Shown here one piece after another: positions 18,554 through 27,700 of a stretch of 64,000 bases of DNA. Made by a program: the position numbers and the translations under genes. Under the pieces are notes generated by a model. The model ran no database searches. It was given only the letters and a program-made list of their open reading frames with translations, and was not told the DNA's origin. The stretch is from NCBI GenBank assembly GCA_031425525.1, contig JANPJM010000044.1:1-64000 (forward strand), written 5' to 3'. This stretch comes from JANNMJ01 sp031425525 (lineage in GTDB: Bacteria > Bacteroidota > Bacteroidia > Cytophagales > Hymenobacteraceae). Numbering within the stretch: position 1 is the first letter of the stretch; every line of letters starts with the position of its first letter.

Positions 18554-19501
18554 TTAATTTCCCCCTGTCATTAGCAGTAAGGCATCCGCGTCCTCCGTAG
18601 CCTTGCGAGCCGCCTTTTTGGGCGCTACTACCGGCTTAACCTGGTAGCCTTGCTGGCGGAGCAGGGCCAGTACCCCTTCCGGGCCTCCCAAATGGGCCGC
18701 CCCGACGGCGAAAAAAGTAGATTTTGCGGCCGCTTGCTGCGCCATCAGCGGTACCCAGCGCTTGTTGCGGTTGGTCAGCAGCTCGGCTTCCAGCTCCTGC
18801 ATCCCGAACCTGCTGTCCCGCGTCGTGGCGAACAATCCTTCCAGGTCCTGGGCTTCGTAAAGGGCTACCATGCGGGTGAATTCTTTTTGGGCCTCGCCGT
18901 TCTTTCCCACCAGATCAACCAGCATCCGGGCTTGCTGGGCGCAGGGCATGCGGTCGAAGGCGTCCATCTGCTCGGCCACTGTTTCCAACCCCAGAACCTC
19001 TTTTTTCTGGGCGTGCGCGACTTCTACCAGCGCCATTTCGTAGCTGCCGGGCGTGCAGCCGAGCAGCTTGGGAAAGAGCATCGTTGCCAGAAAGAATGGC
19101 TTGAGGCCGCTCATCCTGTCGAACGGCATTTTCAACTCGTTCACGAAATAGTCGTTCACCACCGCGTACTCCGAGGGGCTCATGCAAGCCTGCACCGTTT
19201 GCCCGGCGGGCAGGGTCAGGTGAGCGCGCATTTCCTCGCCCATCGTCGGGCTGTCCATGTCCAGCTCCAGGGCAAGCTGCTCGGTCTTGGCCAAGGCCTG
19301 TTGCACCGCGGCGCTGATGTTGAGGTCATCGGCGCATACCATATGCATGGTGCCGAACACGTAGGAAGGTTGCTTCAATTGCTTGCCTGTGATTTCCCAG
19401 AGCAGCGCCTTCGGGGCTGGGGCGAGTGCTGGCGCGTGTTGGGCCGAACCGGCGAGCGAAGCAAGGGAAAAGGCGGCAAGGAGGAGGGAAGAGAAGCGCA
19501 T
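18554..19501 (-). CDS. TraB/GumN family protein
   Basis: A 315-residue secreted or periplasmic protein with a signal peptide (LLLAAFSLASLAGSAQ). The family landmarks are the N-terminal WEITGKQLKQPSYVFGTMHM (GTMH near residue 51) and the C-terminal FFAVGAAHLGGPEGVLALL (GxxH), with an acidic ALELDMDS segment between. These histidines belong to the Tiki/TraB/GumN metal-dependent protease-like fold. The cellular role in bacteria is not well defined. It stands alone between a remnant-filled interval and a small membrane-protein gene in the same orientation (72 bases). Confidence 0.9.
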   Translation of the reverse strand: MRFSSLLLAAFSLASLAGSAQHAPALAPAPKALLWEITGKQLKQPSYVFGTMHMVCADDLNISAAVQQALAKTEQLALELDMDSPTMGEEMRAHLTLPAGQTVQACMSPSEYAVVNDYFVNELKMPFDRMSGLKPFFLATMLFPKLLGCTPGSYEMALVEVAHAQKKEVLGLETVAEQMDAFDRMPCAQQARMLVDLVGKNGEAQKEFTRMVALYEAQDLEGLFATTRDSRFGMQELEAELLTNRNKRWVPLMAQQAAAKSTFFAVGAAHLGGPEGVLALLRQQGYQVKPVVAPKKAARKATEDADALLLMTGGN

Positions 19502-19573
19502 AACGAAGTGGATTTAAAAATTAGGACAGGGAAAATCCGGCAAAAAACAGAAGGTGGAATTACTGGGGGCGCG

Positions 19574-19870
19574 TTACCTGGCTTGTGCGGTGGTGGGGTG
19601 CGTCTTGGCGCGGATGTCGCGACCAACCTGGTAGCCGAACAGCGCGAGTGCCGTAATTACCAAGGCGATGGAGGCATACCGGCGCCAGGCAGGCAACGCC
19701 ACCGCCAGCGGGCTGGCGCCGGTATTAGCCGGGGCGTAGGTGAGGTCGGAAAGCCAGATGCCGACGGCGAGCAGGGCATTGAGGCCGGCCGAGAGCCAAT
19801 CGCTGCCAATCAGGTTGACGAGGCTGAGCAAGCCAAAGAGGATTCCAAGGGGGACGTTGAGTTTTTGCAT
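19574..19870 (-). CDS. Small hypothetical membrane protein
   Basis: ATG 19870 gives a 98-residue product with two or three hydrophobic segments (VPLGILFGLLSLVNLIG, LNALLAVGIWLSD, YASIALVITALALFGYQV) and a short basic/polar tail. No family recognised. The reading could extend upstream in frame, but the extra residues are polar and the ATG makes the more natural membrane protein. It is divergent from the ECF sigma gene at 20053. Confidence 0.6.
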   Translation of the reverse strand: MQKLNVPLGILFGLLSLVNLIGSDWLSAGLNALLAVGIWLSDLTYAPANTGASPLAVALPAWRRYASIALVITALALFGYQVGRDIRAKTHPTTAQAR

Positions 19871-20052
19871 GACGACGGAGCGCGGTTCAGGGGTGGAGGT
19901 GAGCGAATTGCTGTTGATTTGCCGATTGAATCGCCCCGATTGGCTGCGTATTACAGTACCCCCCAATCTTTTTTACCGCGGGAAATTTTTTTAGCCGCCG
20001 CTGTAATGAATGCCCGTCCGGCTCGATATATCGGCCGCTACCCCTTCTGCAT

Positions 20053-20565
20053 TTGCCCGTGCCCGACGCCCAGTCCGCCGATTTCGTGGTGCTGATTCAA
20101 ACCCACCAGGCGCTGTTGCGCCGCGTGAGCCGGCTGTATTGCACCGACCCGGACGACCGGCAGGATTTGTTCCAGGAGATTGTGCTCCAGCTCTGGCGGG
20201 CCTTTCCCCGCTACCAGATGCGGCCCGATGCGAAGGTGAGCACTTGGCTCTACCGCGTGGCCCTGAACGTGGCCGTCTCGGACCTGCGCCAGCGCACCCG
20301 TCGGCCCGCGCCGGAGCGCCTGCACCCGGCCGTGCTGGACGTGGCGCAGGCAGCCGCCGACGGTTACGACCCCGACGATGTGGCGCTGCTCTACCGCGCC
20401 ATTGCCCACCTCACGGAAGTAGAAAAGGCCTACGTGCTGCTTTACCTCGAAGAGCGCCCGTACGAAGAAATTGCCGACATCCTCGACATCACCGTCAACA
20501 ACGCCCGTGTCCGGCTGCACCGCATCCAGGAGAAGCTGCGCCGGCTCGTAACCCACCTCACCTGA
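20053..20565 (+). CDS. ECF-type RNA polymerase sigma factor
   Basis: A 168-170 residue sigma-70 family factor. Region 2 is DDRQDLFQEIVLQLWRAFPRY and WLYRVALNVAVSDLRQRTRR; region 4 is KAYVLLYLEERPYEEIADIL followed by TVNNARVRLHRIQEKLRRL, a clear helix-turn-helix. The start is TTG 20053 or GTG 20059; no ATG is in range. Its TGA overlaps the ATG of the next gene (TGATG), so the downstream membrane protein is translationally coupled and may act as its anti-sigma or signal partner. Complete, unlike the truncated sigma gene at 7622. Confidence 0.92.
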   Translation: MPVPDAQSADFVVLIQTHQALLRRVSRLYCTDPDDRQDLFQEIVLQLWRAFPRYQMRPDAKVSTWLYRVALNVAVSDLRQRTRRPAPERLHPAVLDVAQAAADGYDPDDVALLYRAIAHLTEVEKAYVLLYLEERPYEEIADILDITVNNARVRLHRIQEKLRRLVTHLT

Positions 20566-21194
20566 TGGAATTAGACGGCCTACGGGCGCTTTTGCGCCAA
20601 CACCCCCCCGCACCGGAGCCCGAACTCCGCCCGGCCGACATCTACCGCCTTCGCGCTGAGCAGTCCACGGGCCTCATCGAGAAGCTGCGCGCCAATGCCC
20701 GCTGGGAACTGGCCTTCACCTTACTGCTGCTGGCTGTACTGCCGCCGGTTATTTACCGGGCGCCCAACCTGCTGGCGCTGGTGGTGAGCTACAGCCTGGT
20801 GCCCATCGCCTTGGTGGGTGTGTACTATTTCTATCGCAAGCTGCGCCTGCTGCGCGAGTTGAGCGTGGTGGTCGGCGGGTTGCGCGAGCGGCTGACGGAG
20901 CTGGTGAGCGGGCTGCGGAAACTGATTCGGTTCTACTACCGCTTCACGCTGGCGATGGTCCCGGTGTCGTTACTGGTAGGGTTGCTCGTCGGCCTCTACG
21001 AGCCCGAAAACGGGGTGTCACCCGCTTTCTCCCTTCCGAAGCTAGCCGTGGGCCTGGGCATCGCGGTAGTGGCGGGCAGCGTGGTGTTATGGGCAACGGC
21101 GCACGTCACCCGCTGGTATCTGCAACGCCTCTACGGCCAGCACCTCGACCGGCTCGAAAGTCACCTGCGCGAGTTGGAGGACTTCGACTTCTAA
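20565..21194 (+). CDS. Membrane protein coupled to the ECF sigma factor
   Basis: ATG 20565 overlaps the sigma stop codon. The 209-residue product has a soluble N-terminus (about 45 residues, rich in leucine/arginine), then four hydrophobic helices (LAFTLLLLAVLPPVIY, LALVVSYSLVPIALVGVYYF, FTLAMVPVSLLVGLLVGLY, LAVGLGIAVVAGSVVLWA) and an amphipathic charged C-terminus (LYGQHLDRLESHLRELEDF). It lacks a recognisable zinc-finger or FecR anti-sigma motif, but position, coupling and the cytoplasmic N-terminus are what one expects of an ECF partner. Function is inferred from context only. Confidence 0.75.
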   Translation: MELDGLRALLRQHPPAPEPELRPADIYRLRAEQSTGLIEKLRANARWELAFTLLLLAVLPPVIYRAPNLLALVVSYSLVPIALVGVYYFYRKLRLLRELSVVVGGLRERLTELVSGLRKLIRFYYRFTLAMVPVSLLVGLLVGLYEPENGVSPAFSLPKLAVGLGIAVVAGSVVLWATAHVTRWYLQRLYGQHLDRLESHLRELEDFDF

Positions 21195-21268
21195 ACCGGT
21201 ATCAAACCGGTCCCCGCTGCCCCGCCGGATGCTGGATTACCCTACCTTTTTACCTCATCACCGCGCGT

Positions 21269-23323
21269 ATGGTTGCTTTCCGTCGCTGGTGCCGCGCCAC
21301 GGGCCGGTTCGTCGCTGTGCTGGTCGGGGTACTCACGCTAACCGGGGCCGGAACGGCCGGGGCCCAGCAAACCAGCGTCGTGCTGCGGGGGCAGGTGCTT
21401 GATGCCGGCACTCGTCAGCCCATTCCATTTGCCCGGGTGGGCGTGGGCGACAACCGCGTCGGCACCAGCACCAACGACGACGGGCACTTCCGGCTCGTGG
21501 TGCCGGCCGCTTACGCGCACAGCACCCTGGAGGTAGCGCAGTTGGGCTACCAGCGCCACCGGCAGCCCTTGGCGGCGCTGGCCTCAGCCAATCAGGAAGT
21601 GGAAATTGCCTTGCGCCTGAGTCCGACCGAGCTGAGCGAGGTCGCGGTAAGCGCTTCGGCGGAAGGCATTGTGCGCGAGGCTGTGACTCGCATCCCGCAG
21701 AATTACTCCGTACGCCCCACCCGGCTGAGCGGGTTTCTGCGCGAAGCCGATGTGGCCGCGAGCGGCCAGACGCTGTTCGTGGCCGAGGCGACCGAACAAG
21801 TCCTGGTGCCGCCCTACACTGAGCCTCGAAGCCGGGGGCAGGTCCGGTTGGACCAAGCGTGCAAAGTGGACCTGCGCGCCCAGGGCAGCGCGGGCCGCGG
21901 GCCCGACTGGGCCGCCGGGCCGTTCGTGCCGTTGCGCTTCGATTTCGTGCGCACCCGCGCTGAGTTTCTACAACCCGCCCGATTCGGCAGTTATACCTAC
22001 CGCGTTACCGACCTGACCAGCTTCCACGGCGAACCGGTGTACGTCATTCGCTTCGGCCCCCGCCCCGGCCGGCGCGGGGCGCACTACACCGGCACGCTGT
22101 ATATCGGGTCAGAATCCTACGCCTTTATCAAAGCCAGCGCCACCCGGCTGGGCGGGGGAGGGGCGAGCCTGGGTACCGACGATGACGACAGCACGGCCAC
22201 CGCCAACCCGACCGGCTTGTGGGGCCCGGTCCGCTCCTGGACTACGAGCTACCAGCCCGCCTACGGCCGCTGGCACCTGCAGGCGGTTCACTACCGGGTG
22301 CATCTGAGCAAGCGCGATACGCGCCACACGGCCGATTATCTGACCACCGCCGTGGACACGGCCGCGGGGACGCCGTTTGATTACGCCCACCGGGCGCAGT
22401 ACACCGACGTGTTGCTCAGAAACGAGGTCGCCTACGATTCGGCTTTCTGGCAGCGCTACCTGCCCCCGCTGGCCAATACGGTGGTGGAACAGGCGCTCGG
22501 CCAGGCCGCCGCCGCCGCTGGCCCGGCCAGGGCCGCTGCGTCAGTGTTCGAGACCGCGCAGGCCGCCGCCCCGGTGCCTTCGCGGTGGCGCCGGGGTTGG
22601 GCGACACTGGGCCGACGGCTGCGCCTGACTTATAGCCTGGGAGTGGTGCCCGTAAACGCCAGTGCCGGCCCCGTGACCGTGGGCTACACCCCGGCCGGCA
22701 GCCGCTTCGCGGCGCAGGGGAGCTTGGACGTACCCGGCGGACGCCGCCGCCGCTTGATACAGAGCGTTGGCTACGAGCTGGAGCTGCTGCCGGGCCTGTG
22801 CGTGCGCTACGCCAGTCTGGCGGCAACCGGCGCCTACGGACAGGGACAAGCCGGCTGGCAGGCAGGCCTGGGGTATACCTACCACCTTAACCGCCGGGGC
22901 CGGCCGCTGCACCTGCGGGCCGGCCTCGACTACACGCGGCTCGTGCTCGGCCGCGACCTGGGCACCTTCGACAACCCAGCCCCCGGCCTTCAAGTCGGCG
23001 GCCGGACCTTCGACAGCCCCCGCCTGGCCCTCGCCCTGCAAACCCGCACCGAAGCCCTGCAGCCCAAACTGGGCGTGGGCGTCGAGCTGGCGCACCGCTG
23101 CACCTGGTGGCTGGACGCGGGCTACCTGCTGCCACTGCGCGACCCGCGCACCGAGCTGCGCCTGCGCGAAACCCGCGGCTTTTTTCTCAGCCGCCACGAG
23201 GTTTCGCAGGCGCTGCCAGCCGCTGATATGCAGTTGCAGGTGCGCGAAACTCCGGCCGTCGCCGCACCCTGGACCCCGGCCCGCCTGCTGTGGCAGACTG
23301 GTCTGACGTTGCGCTTACGCTAG
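21269..23323 (+). CDS. CarboxypepD-reg-like outer-membrane barrel protein
   Basis: ATG 21269 gives a 684-residue protein with signal peptide (VLVGVLTLTGAGTAGAQQ). Residues 28-110 form a carboxypeptidase-regulatory/DUF4480-type fold (VVLRGQVLDAGTRQPIPFAR, GTSTNDDGHFRLVVP), common on TonB-linked and related Bacteroidota envelope proteins. A long middle region follows, and the last 230 residues alternate aromatic/glycine beta-strands (AGWQAGLGYTYHLNRRG, LHLRAGLDYTRLVLGRD) ending LLWQTGLTLRLR, typical of an outer-membrane barrel. No TonB box or plug is evident. It lies 74 bases after the sigma/membrane pair, so it may be their target or cotranscribed. Confidence 0.82.
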   Translation: MVAFRRWCRATGRFVAVLVGVLTLTGAGTAGAQQTSVVLRGQVLDAGTRQPIPFARVGVGDNRVGTSTNDDGHFRLVVPAAYAHSTLEVAQLGYQRHRQPLAALASANQEVEIALRLSPTELSEVAVSASAEGIVREAVTRIPQNYSVRPTRLSGFLREADVAASGQTLFVAEATEQVLVPPYTEPRSRGQVRLDQACKVDLRAQGSAGRGPDWAAGPFVPLRFDFVRTRAEFLQPARFGSYTYRVTDLTSFHGEPVYVIRFGPRPGRRGAHYTGTLYIGSESYAFIKASATRLGGGGASLGTDDDDSTATANPTGLWGPVRSWTTSYQPAYGRWHLQAVHYRVHLSKRDTRHTADYLTTAVDTAAGTPFDYAHRAQYTDVLLRNEVAYDSAFWQRYLPPLANTVVEQALGQAAAAAGPARAAASVFETAQAAAPVPSRWRRGWATLGRRLRLTYSLGVVPVNASAGPVTVGYTPAGSRFAAQGSLDVPGGRRRRLIQSVGYELELLPGLCVRYASLAATGAYGQGQAGWQAGLGYTYHLNRRGRPLHLRAGLDYTRLVLGRDLGTFDNPAPGLQVGGRTFDSPRLALALQTRTEALQPKLGVGVELAHRCTWWLDAGYLLPLRDPRTELRLRETRGFFLSRHEVSQALPAADMQLQVRETPAVAAPWTPARLLWQTGLTLRLR

Positions 23324-23372
23324 TGGCTTGCGGGTTCAACTGCTCCTTTACCCGGCGCAACTACTTCCTTGA

Positions 23373-23561
23373 CAAAAAGGGCTGCATATTGCCACGGTGC
23401 TGGCCCACTTGGGCAACGGGCGCGTGCTCGATGCCGCCCAGAGTGCCGGCTTCCACGAGCTGGGGTACGCGCTGCCGCTTGCGCTCGCGCCCAACCTCGT
23501 GCAATTCCCCTTACTCACGGACCAGACACGGGTGGTGCTGCCCGTCAGCGTCCAGCCTTGA
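23373..23561 (+). pseudogene. Coding-like C-terminal fragment of unknown gene
   Basis: Frame 3 reads LHIATVLAHLGNGRVLDAAQ, AGFHELGYALPLALAPNLVQ and TRVVLPVSVQP before TGA 23561, with stop TGA immediately upstream at 23370 and no start codon. The composition is clearly protein-like, but the family is not recognised. It probably represents the 3' end of a gene lost by rearrangement next to the second 36-bp repeat copy. Confidence 0.4.
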
Positions 23562-23609
23562 AGGCACCACAATCACCCCTGTCAGGCTACCGCGGCGTTG
23601 TGCTTTCCG

Positions 23610-23645
23610 CCGGGGGCATCTCAGGCCCATCCGGGGCGCGCGTAA
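23610..23645 (+). repeat. 36-bp direct repeat, copy 2
   Basis: Second copy of the repeat at 18117-18152 with one mismatch. Here it is followed after 54 bases by the first of two intact small genes, whereas copy 1 is followed by remnants. It carries the same in-frame stop, consistent with being the 3' tail of a lost second copy of the small gene. Confidence 0.8.
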
Positions 23646-23699
23646 CCACTTCGGCGCGCGAGTGCGTCACCTTCGTGGCTCATAAAAACGCTCCCGCTA

Positions 23700-24065
23700 A
23701 TGTCCGCGCAAAAGCTCCTGCTCGACCCCAGGCAGCAGGCCGACGACGAGTTCGCCGCTGCCCGCCGCCGTGCCCTCGCCGCCCGCGACCGCTTCGCATC
23801 CGCCACCGACCTCGCCGATGCTGCCTGGCCCGCTACCGCTCCACCTACCGGCCAGCCCACCGATCCGTTCCTGACAACTATACAGAAGGCGCTGGCCGCC
23901 GACGATTTCGACATCGCCGCCCAGCTTCTGCGCGCCGAGCTGAAATCTCTGTTTGCCGAAGACAAGGCCACCGGCAAGCTCACCGGCACCGCCCAGCGGC
24001 CCAAACGCTACCGCAAGCATATGTCGCGGATGGCGTGGCTGATGGTCTTTATGCGCCTCGGCTAA
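23700..24065 (+). CDS. Small unknown protein, tandem paralogue 1
   Basis: A 121-residue, alanine-rich, mostly helical product from ATG 23700. The N-terminal half is charged (QQADDEFAAARRRALAARD), the middle has IQKALAADDFDIAAQLLRAE, and the C-terminus is basic-aromatic: RPKRYRKHMSRMAWLMVFMR. The next gene encodes a protein with the same three blocks, so the two are paralogues. No known domain recognised; the C-terminal KRYRK...WLM segment could be a short amphipathic or membrane-contacting helix. It stands 54 bases behind a repeat that elsewhere ends a gene following a RecE-like nuclease, so a role in the same mobile or recombination module is inferred. Confidence 0.7.
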   Translation: MSAQKLLLDPRQQADDEFAAARRRALAARDRFASATDLADAAWPATAPPTGQPTDPFLTTIQKALAADDFDIAAQLLRAELKSLFAEDKATGKLTGTAQRPKRYRKHMSRMAWLMVFMRLG

Positions 24066-24091
24066 TCCCTCACTTCCAAAGTTCTTTTCCG

Positions 24092-24514
24092 ATGAACTCC
24101 GCCCGTCTCGCGGTGCAGCGCACCGCCCCCGTTGGCATCCCCACCACACCCGCCGGCCGCAACCTGAACGCGTTCCGCGTCCGCCAGCACCAGGCCCTCA
24201 CCGCCGCCGCCGGTCTGGGCAATGCGGCCGAAGCCCTCGGCCTCACCGCTACCGCCCGCTCCAACCCCGATGCGCTGGACCCCACCGGCCGTCTCGCCGA
24301 GTTTCAGGCCGCCCTCGCCGCCGACAACGTGGGCCAGGCCGCCCAGCTCCTCGACGCAATGCTCACCGCCGGCCTCGACGCTGCCCGCGCCGCCGATGAA
24401 GCCGCGCCGGACGATGAGCCACCCGTCGGCGGCCAGCAGCGCCCTAAGCACAAGCGCTACCGCAAGCAGTTGTCGCAGACGTGCTGGCTGATGATCGCCA
24501 TCCGCATTTACTGA
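24092..24514 (+). CDS. Small unknown protein, tandem paralogue 2
   Basis: ATG 24092, 26 bases after the preceding stop, starts a 140-residue product. Shared blocks with the neighbour: AFRVRQHQALTAAAG (against EFAAARRRALAARD), FQAALAADNVGQAAQLLDAM (against IQKALAADDFDIAAQLLRAE) and KHKRYRKQLSQTCWLMIAIR (against RPKRYRKHMSRMAWLMVFMR). The duplicated gene has a longer acidic linker (AADEAAPDDEPP). Both genes look intact, unlike most of the surrounding remnants. Family unknown; the start could also be earlier in frame, but ATG 24092 matches the paralogue best. Confidence 0.7.
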   Translation: MNSARLAVQRTAPVGIPTTPAGRNLNAFRVRQHQALTAAAGLGNAAEALGLTATARSNPDALDPTGRLAEFQAALAADNVGQAAQLLDAMLTAGLDAARAADEAAPDDEPPVGGQQRPKHKRYRKQLSQTCWLMIAIRIY

Positions 24515-24673
24515 GGCCGCACCGCCTGTAAAGCCAGCGCCGGATTAACACGCCAGCGTGTACAACCGGAGCCGGGCGAAACAGGACGAGACAAGTGCGC
24601 TGGCTCCACTGCATCCGTTCCGTAGGCAAACCGGACGTAATTCCGTCGCTCCTTCCAATCCTGAATATGCGTA

Positions 24674-24697
24674 AAATGTAGAACATTCCTACATTTG
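24674..24697 (+). promoter_or_regulatory. Inverted repeat overlapping a -7-like box before the kinase remnant
   Basis: AAATGTAG (24674-24681) and its complement CTACATTT (24689-24696) flank a 7-base spacer. The right arm is part of TACATTTG (24690-24697), which fits the Bacteroidota TAnnTTTG -7 consensus. No convincing -33 element was found. It lies directly before the GTG 24703 start of the sensor-kinase remnant. Confidence 0.35.
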
Positions 24698-24702
24698 GCG
24701 TA

Positions 24703-27700
24703 GTGGTACGCGCCTTATTGTTCACGTTGCTCCGGGGGGTGGTTGGGCTGCTGGCCGCCGTACCAGTCGCGGCCGAACCCCTGGCAGCGCGACCCCATCC
24801 TGAGCCAGCTCCTCATCCGGCATCTCCTCACCGACCCCGCCGGCTACCAGTGTATCGCCACCGACGAAGGCGTGTTTCGCTACGACGGCTACGAGTTGGT
24901 GCCCTTGACCCGGCTTACGTGCCCCGGCCGCGTAGCGGCGCCCCGGGGGATGGTTTCGACGCTCTGCCTCGATCCGGCCGGCCTTCTCTGGATTGGGGCC
25001 GATGCGGGCCTTTTCTGCCTGACACTGCGCACGGGTGCGCTGCGCCGGGTGGCGCTCTCGGCGGATGCGCGCACCGCGCCGCCGACCGTAATCCAACTTT
25101 TTCGGCACCCGCGCGCAGCGCACCTGTGGGTAAGCTGCGGCGACGATAGCACGGTGGTTCTCGATGCTGCCCACGGCGGGCGCCTCCTCAGTCGACGGCT
25201 CCTGCCGGGCGTCGGCTTCCAGTTTCAGGCCGACGGCACGGCGGCGGGCGTCTGGATTTCGTTTGCCGAAACCCGCTATTTCGACCCCACCCGGCACCAG
25301 GAGCGAATCGGGTCGCCAGGCCTCGCGCGGGTCGGCCCCACCGGCGCGGTTCGTCAGTACGTGCCCACCTCTTTCGTGGTGCTGCCGCTACCCGGTACCA
25401 CTCCGCTGCGGGTTTTCAGCGCCAACACGCTGTACGAAGTGACGGCCGACAACCAGCTCCGCGAAATTCGGCGATGGCTGACGGCCTACTTCGCCGACAA
25501 TTTCCTGTCCGCCGCCGTGCGCTCCGACAGCGCGTTACAAGTGGGTCTCGCAGCACCACTACGTACAGATGACCGTGCGCGGCCCGCGCGCGGGTGCAGT
25601 CATCATCGACACGGTACGCCTGGGCGAAACGTTCGACTCCTACCGGCATTCTGCGGTCGTGTACCGCGACGGCCTCGGGGTGCAGTGGCTCTATTCGCGG
25701 GCCTGGCGGGGGGTGTACAAGCGCCGCACGGCCGCCCCCCGGGCGGTGCGGCGCCTGACGAAGGCCAACGGCCAAGTGGTGCCGAGTATGCGCGGTATCA
25801 CGCGGCTGGCCGATGGACGGCTCTTGCTGGGGACGTATGACGGCCCTTTCGTGCAAGCCGCCGACTCGCCCCAAGCGCCCCTGCGCCGCCTGTTGCATCT
25901 GTACACAAAGCTCCCGCTCTTGACCGGCCGATTGGTCGAGCAACGCTCCACCTTGAAGCTTCCGACGCTCTACGACGCGCTGACGACGCGCACGCCTCCC
26001 TTCACGACCGTGGTGGCCGAGGAGGACATCGGGTTTTCGGTCCTCAGATCTGCCCGCGCGTGCGTGCCGGCGGCTGCCGCTGGTCGCTGGCGAGCGCCAC
26101 CGCCCCGCGCGGTTTCTGACCCTGCTCGAAGACCCGCGCGGGCGTATCTGGGGCGGTACCGACAGCGGCTTGTTCCAGCTCGACCTGCGCCGACACTGCG
26201 TGCGGCGCTACCAGCCACCCCGCACCGCAGGGCCGGGCGATGCCCTGCGCCGGCTGCACATTCTGGATTTGGCCGCCGACTCGGCCTCGGGCCACCTCTG
26301 GCTGGCCACCCAGCAGGGGCTTTACCGCCTCCAGCCCGCCTCCGGCGAACTGCGGCGGGTGGGCGGGCCGGATTCGCCGCACCCGCTGCCCACCGCCGAC
26401 CTGCTGTGCGTGGCTGCCGCCGGGCCGGGCCGCGCGTGGGTAGGCACCCGCGCCGACGGACTACTGCTCGTGGATGAGGGCGGCGGCTTGGTGCGGTAAC
26501 TTGCTACAGCCGATGGGCTGCCGTCGGCGACGGTGGCCACCTTGCTGGTTCGGCCCGACGGCCCGGTGTGGGCCGGCACCTACGCCGGGCTGATTCGCTA
26601 CGACCCCGCGCAGCAGCGAATGGCCGTTTTTGGGCCGTCGGCCGGGCTGACCGAGCCGGAGATGAACCGCAACTCCGCCTACACCGACCCGCGCACCAGG
26701 GCGCTGTTGTTCGGCGGCGTGGGGGGCGCGTTCGAGGTGGCGCCCACCACGATGGGCCAAACCGAAAACGACCGACTACAGCCTATGCGGCTGCTGGTGA
26801 CAGCCGTGGGGGAGGCGCGCTCGGCGGAAAACGGCCGTTCCGATGGCGCGCTCCGGCCGCTGCGCGGCGGCGAGGCGGTGCCGGCGCTGTGGCTGGGCGC
26901 CCGGTCTACCGATTACGTCGAAATTCGATTGGCGCTCACTGATCTGCTGACGCCCGACTTCACCCACTACGCCTACCGGTTGCGCCCGGCCCACGACGGT
27001 GCCAACTCACTGCCCGCCTGGCAACCCACCACCCGCCGACTAGTGCTGCAAGGGCTGGCCGCCGGCGACTATACCGTCGAAATCAGGGCCGAAACCAGCA
27101 CTGGGCAGGCGGCGGCCAATCTCGTGCAAGTGCCGCTGCGCGTGGCCCGCATCTGGTGGCAGCACCCCCTGACGTGGGTGCTGACCTCAACGTTGCTGAT
27201 GGGGCTGACCTATGGTTTCTTCTGGCTGCAAAACCGCCGCGCGCGGCGCGAAGCCCGCCTGCGCGACGAACTGGCCGCCAACCTGCACGACGAAGTAGGT
27301 GGGCTGCTGACCAAAATCAGTTTGATGGCGGAAGTGCTGCAACAGACCGACGACGACCTCCCCGAACCCGGCGTTGGCGCGCCCGTCGTGGCTCCCGACC
27401 CGGCCCTGCACCACCTCGCCGGGCGGCTGCTGCTCAACAGCCGCGCCGCCGTGCAGGCCCTGCGCGATGTGGTGTGGAGCATCGACTCGCGCGCCGACTC
27501 GGTGCAGTCGCTGCTCGACCGCATCGCCGACCACCTCGACCAAACCGCGCCGGTGGCAGGCTTGGCGCACACGTTCGAGGCTGACTCGCCGGCCCATTTT
27601 CAGGCGCTTCGGCCGCTGGTGCGCAAGCAGCTCTACCTGATTTTCAAGGAAGCCGTGACGAACGCCGTGCGCCACGGGAAAGGCGCCACCACCCTCCAGG

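Noticed and set aside
18117..23645. Integrative element with att sites
   Set aside because: The direct repeats are suggestive, but no integrase, excisionase, tRNA target or mobilisation gene lies between them.
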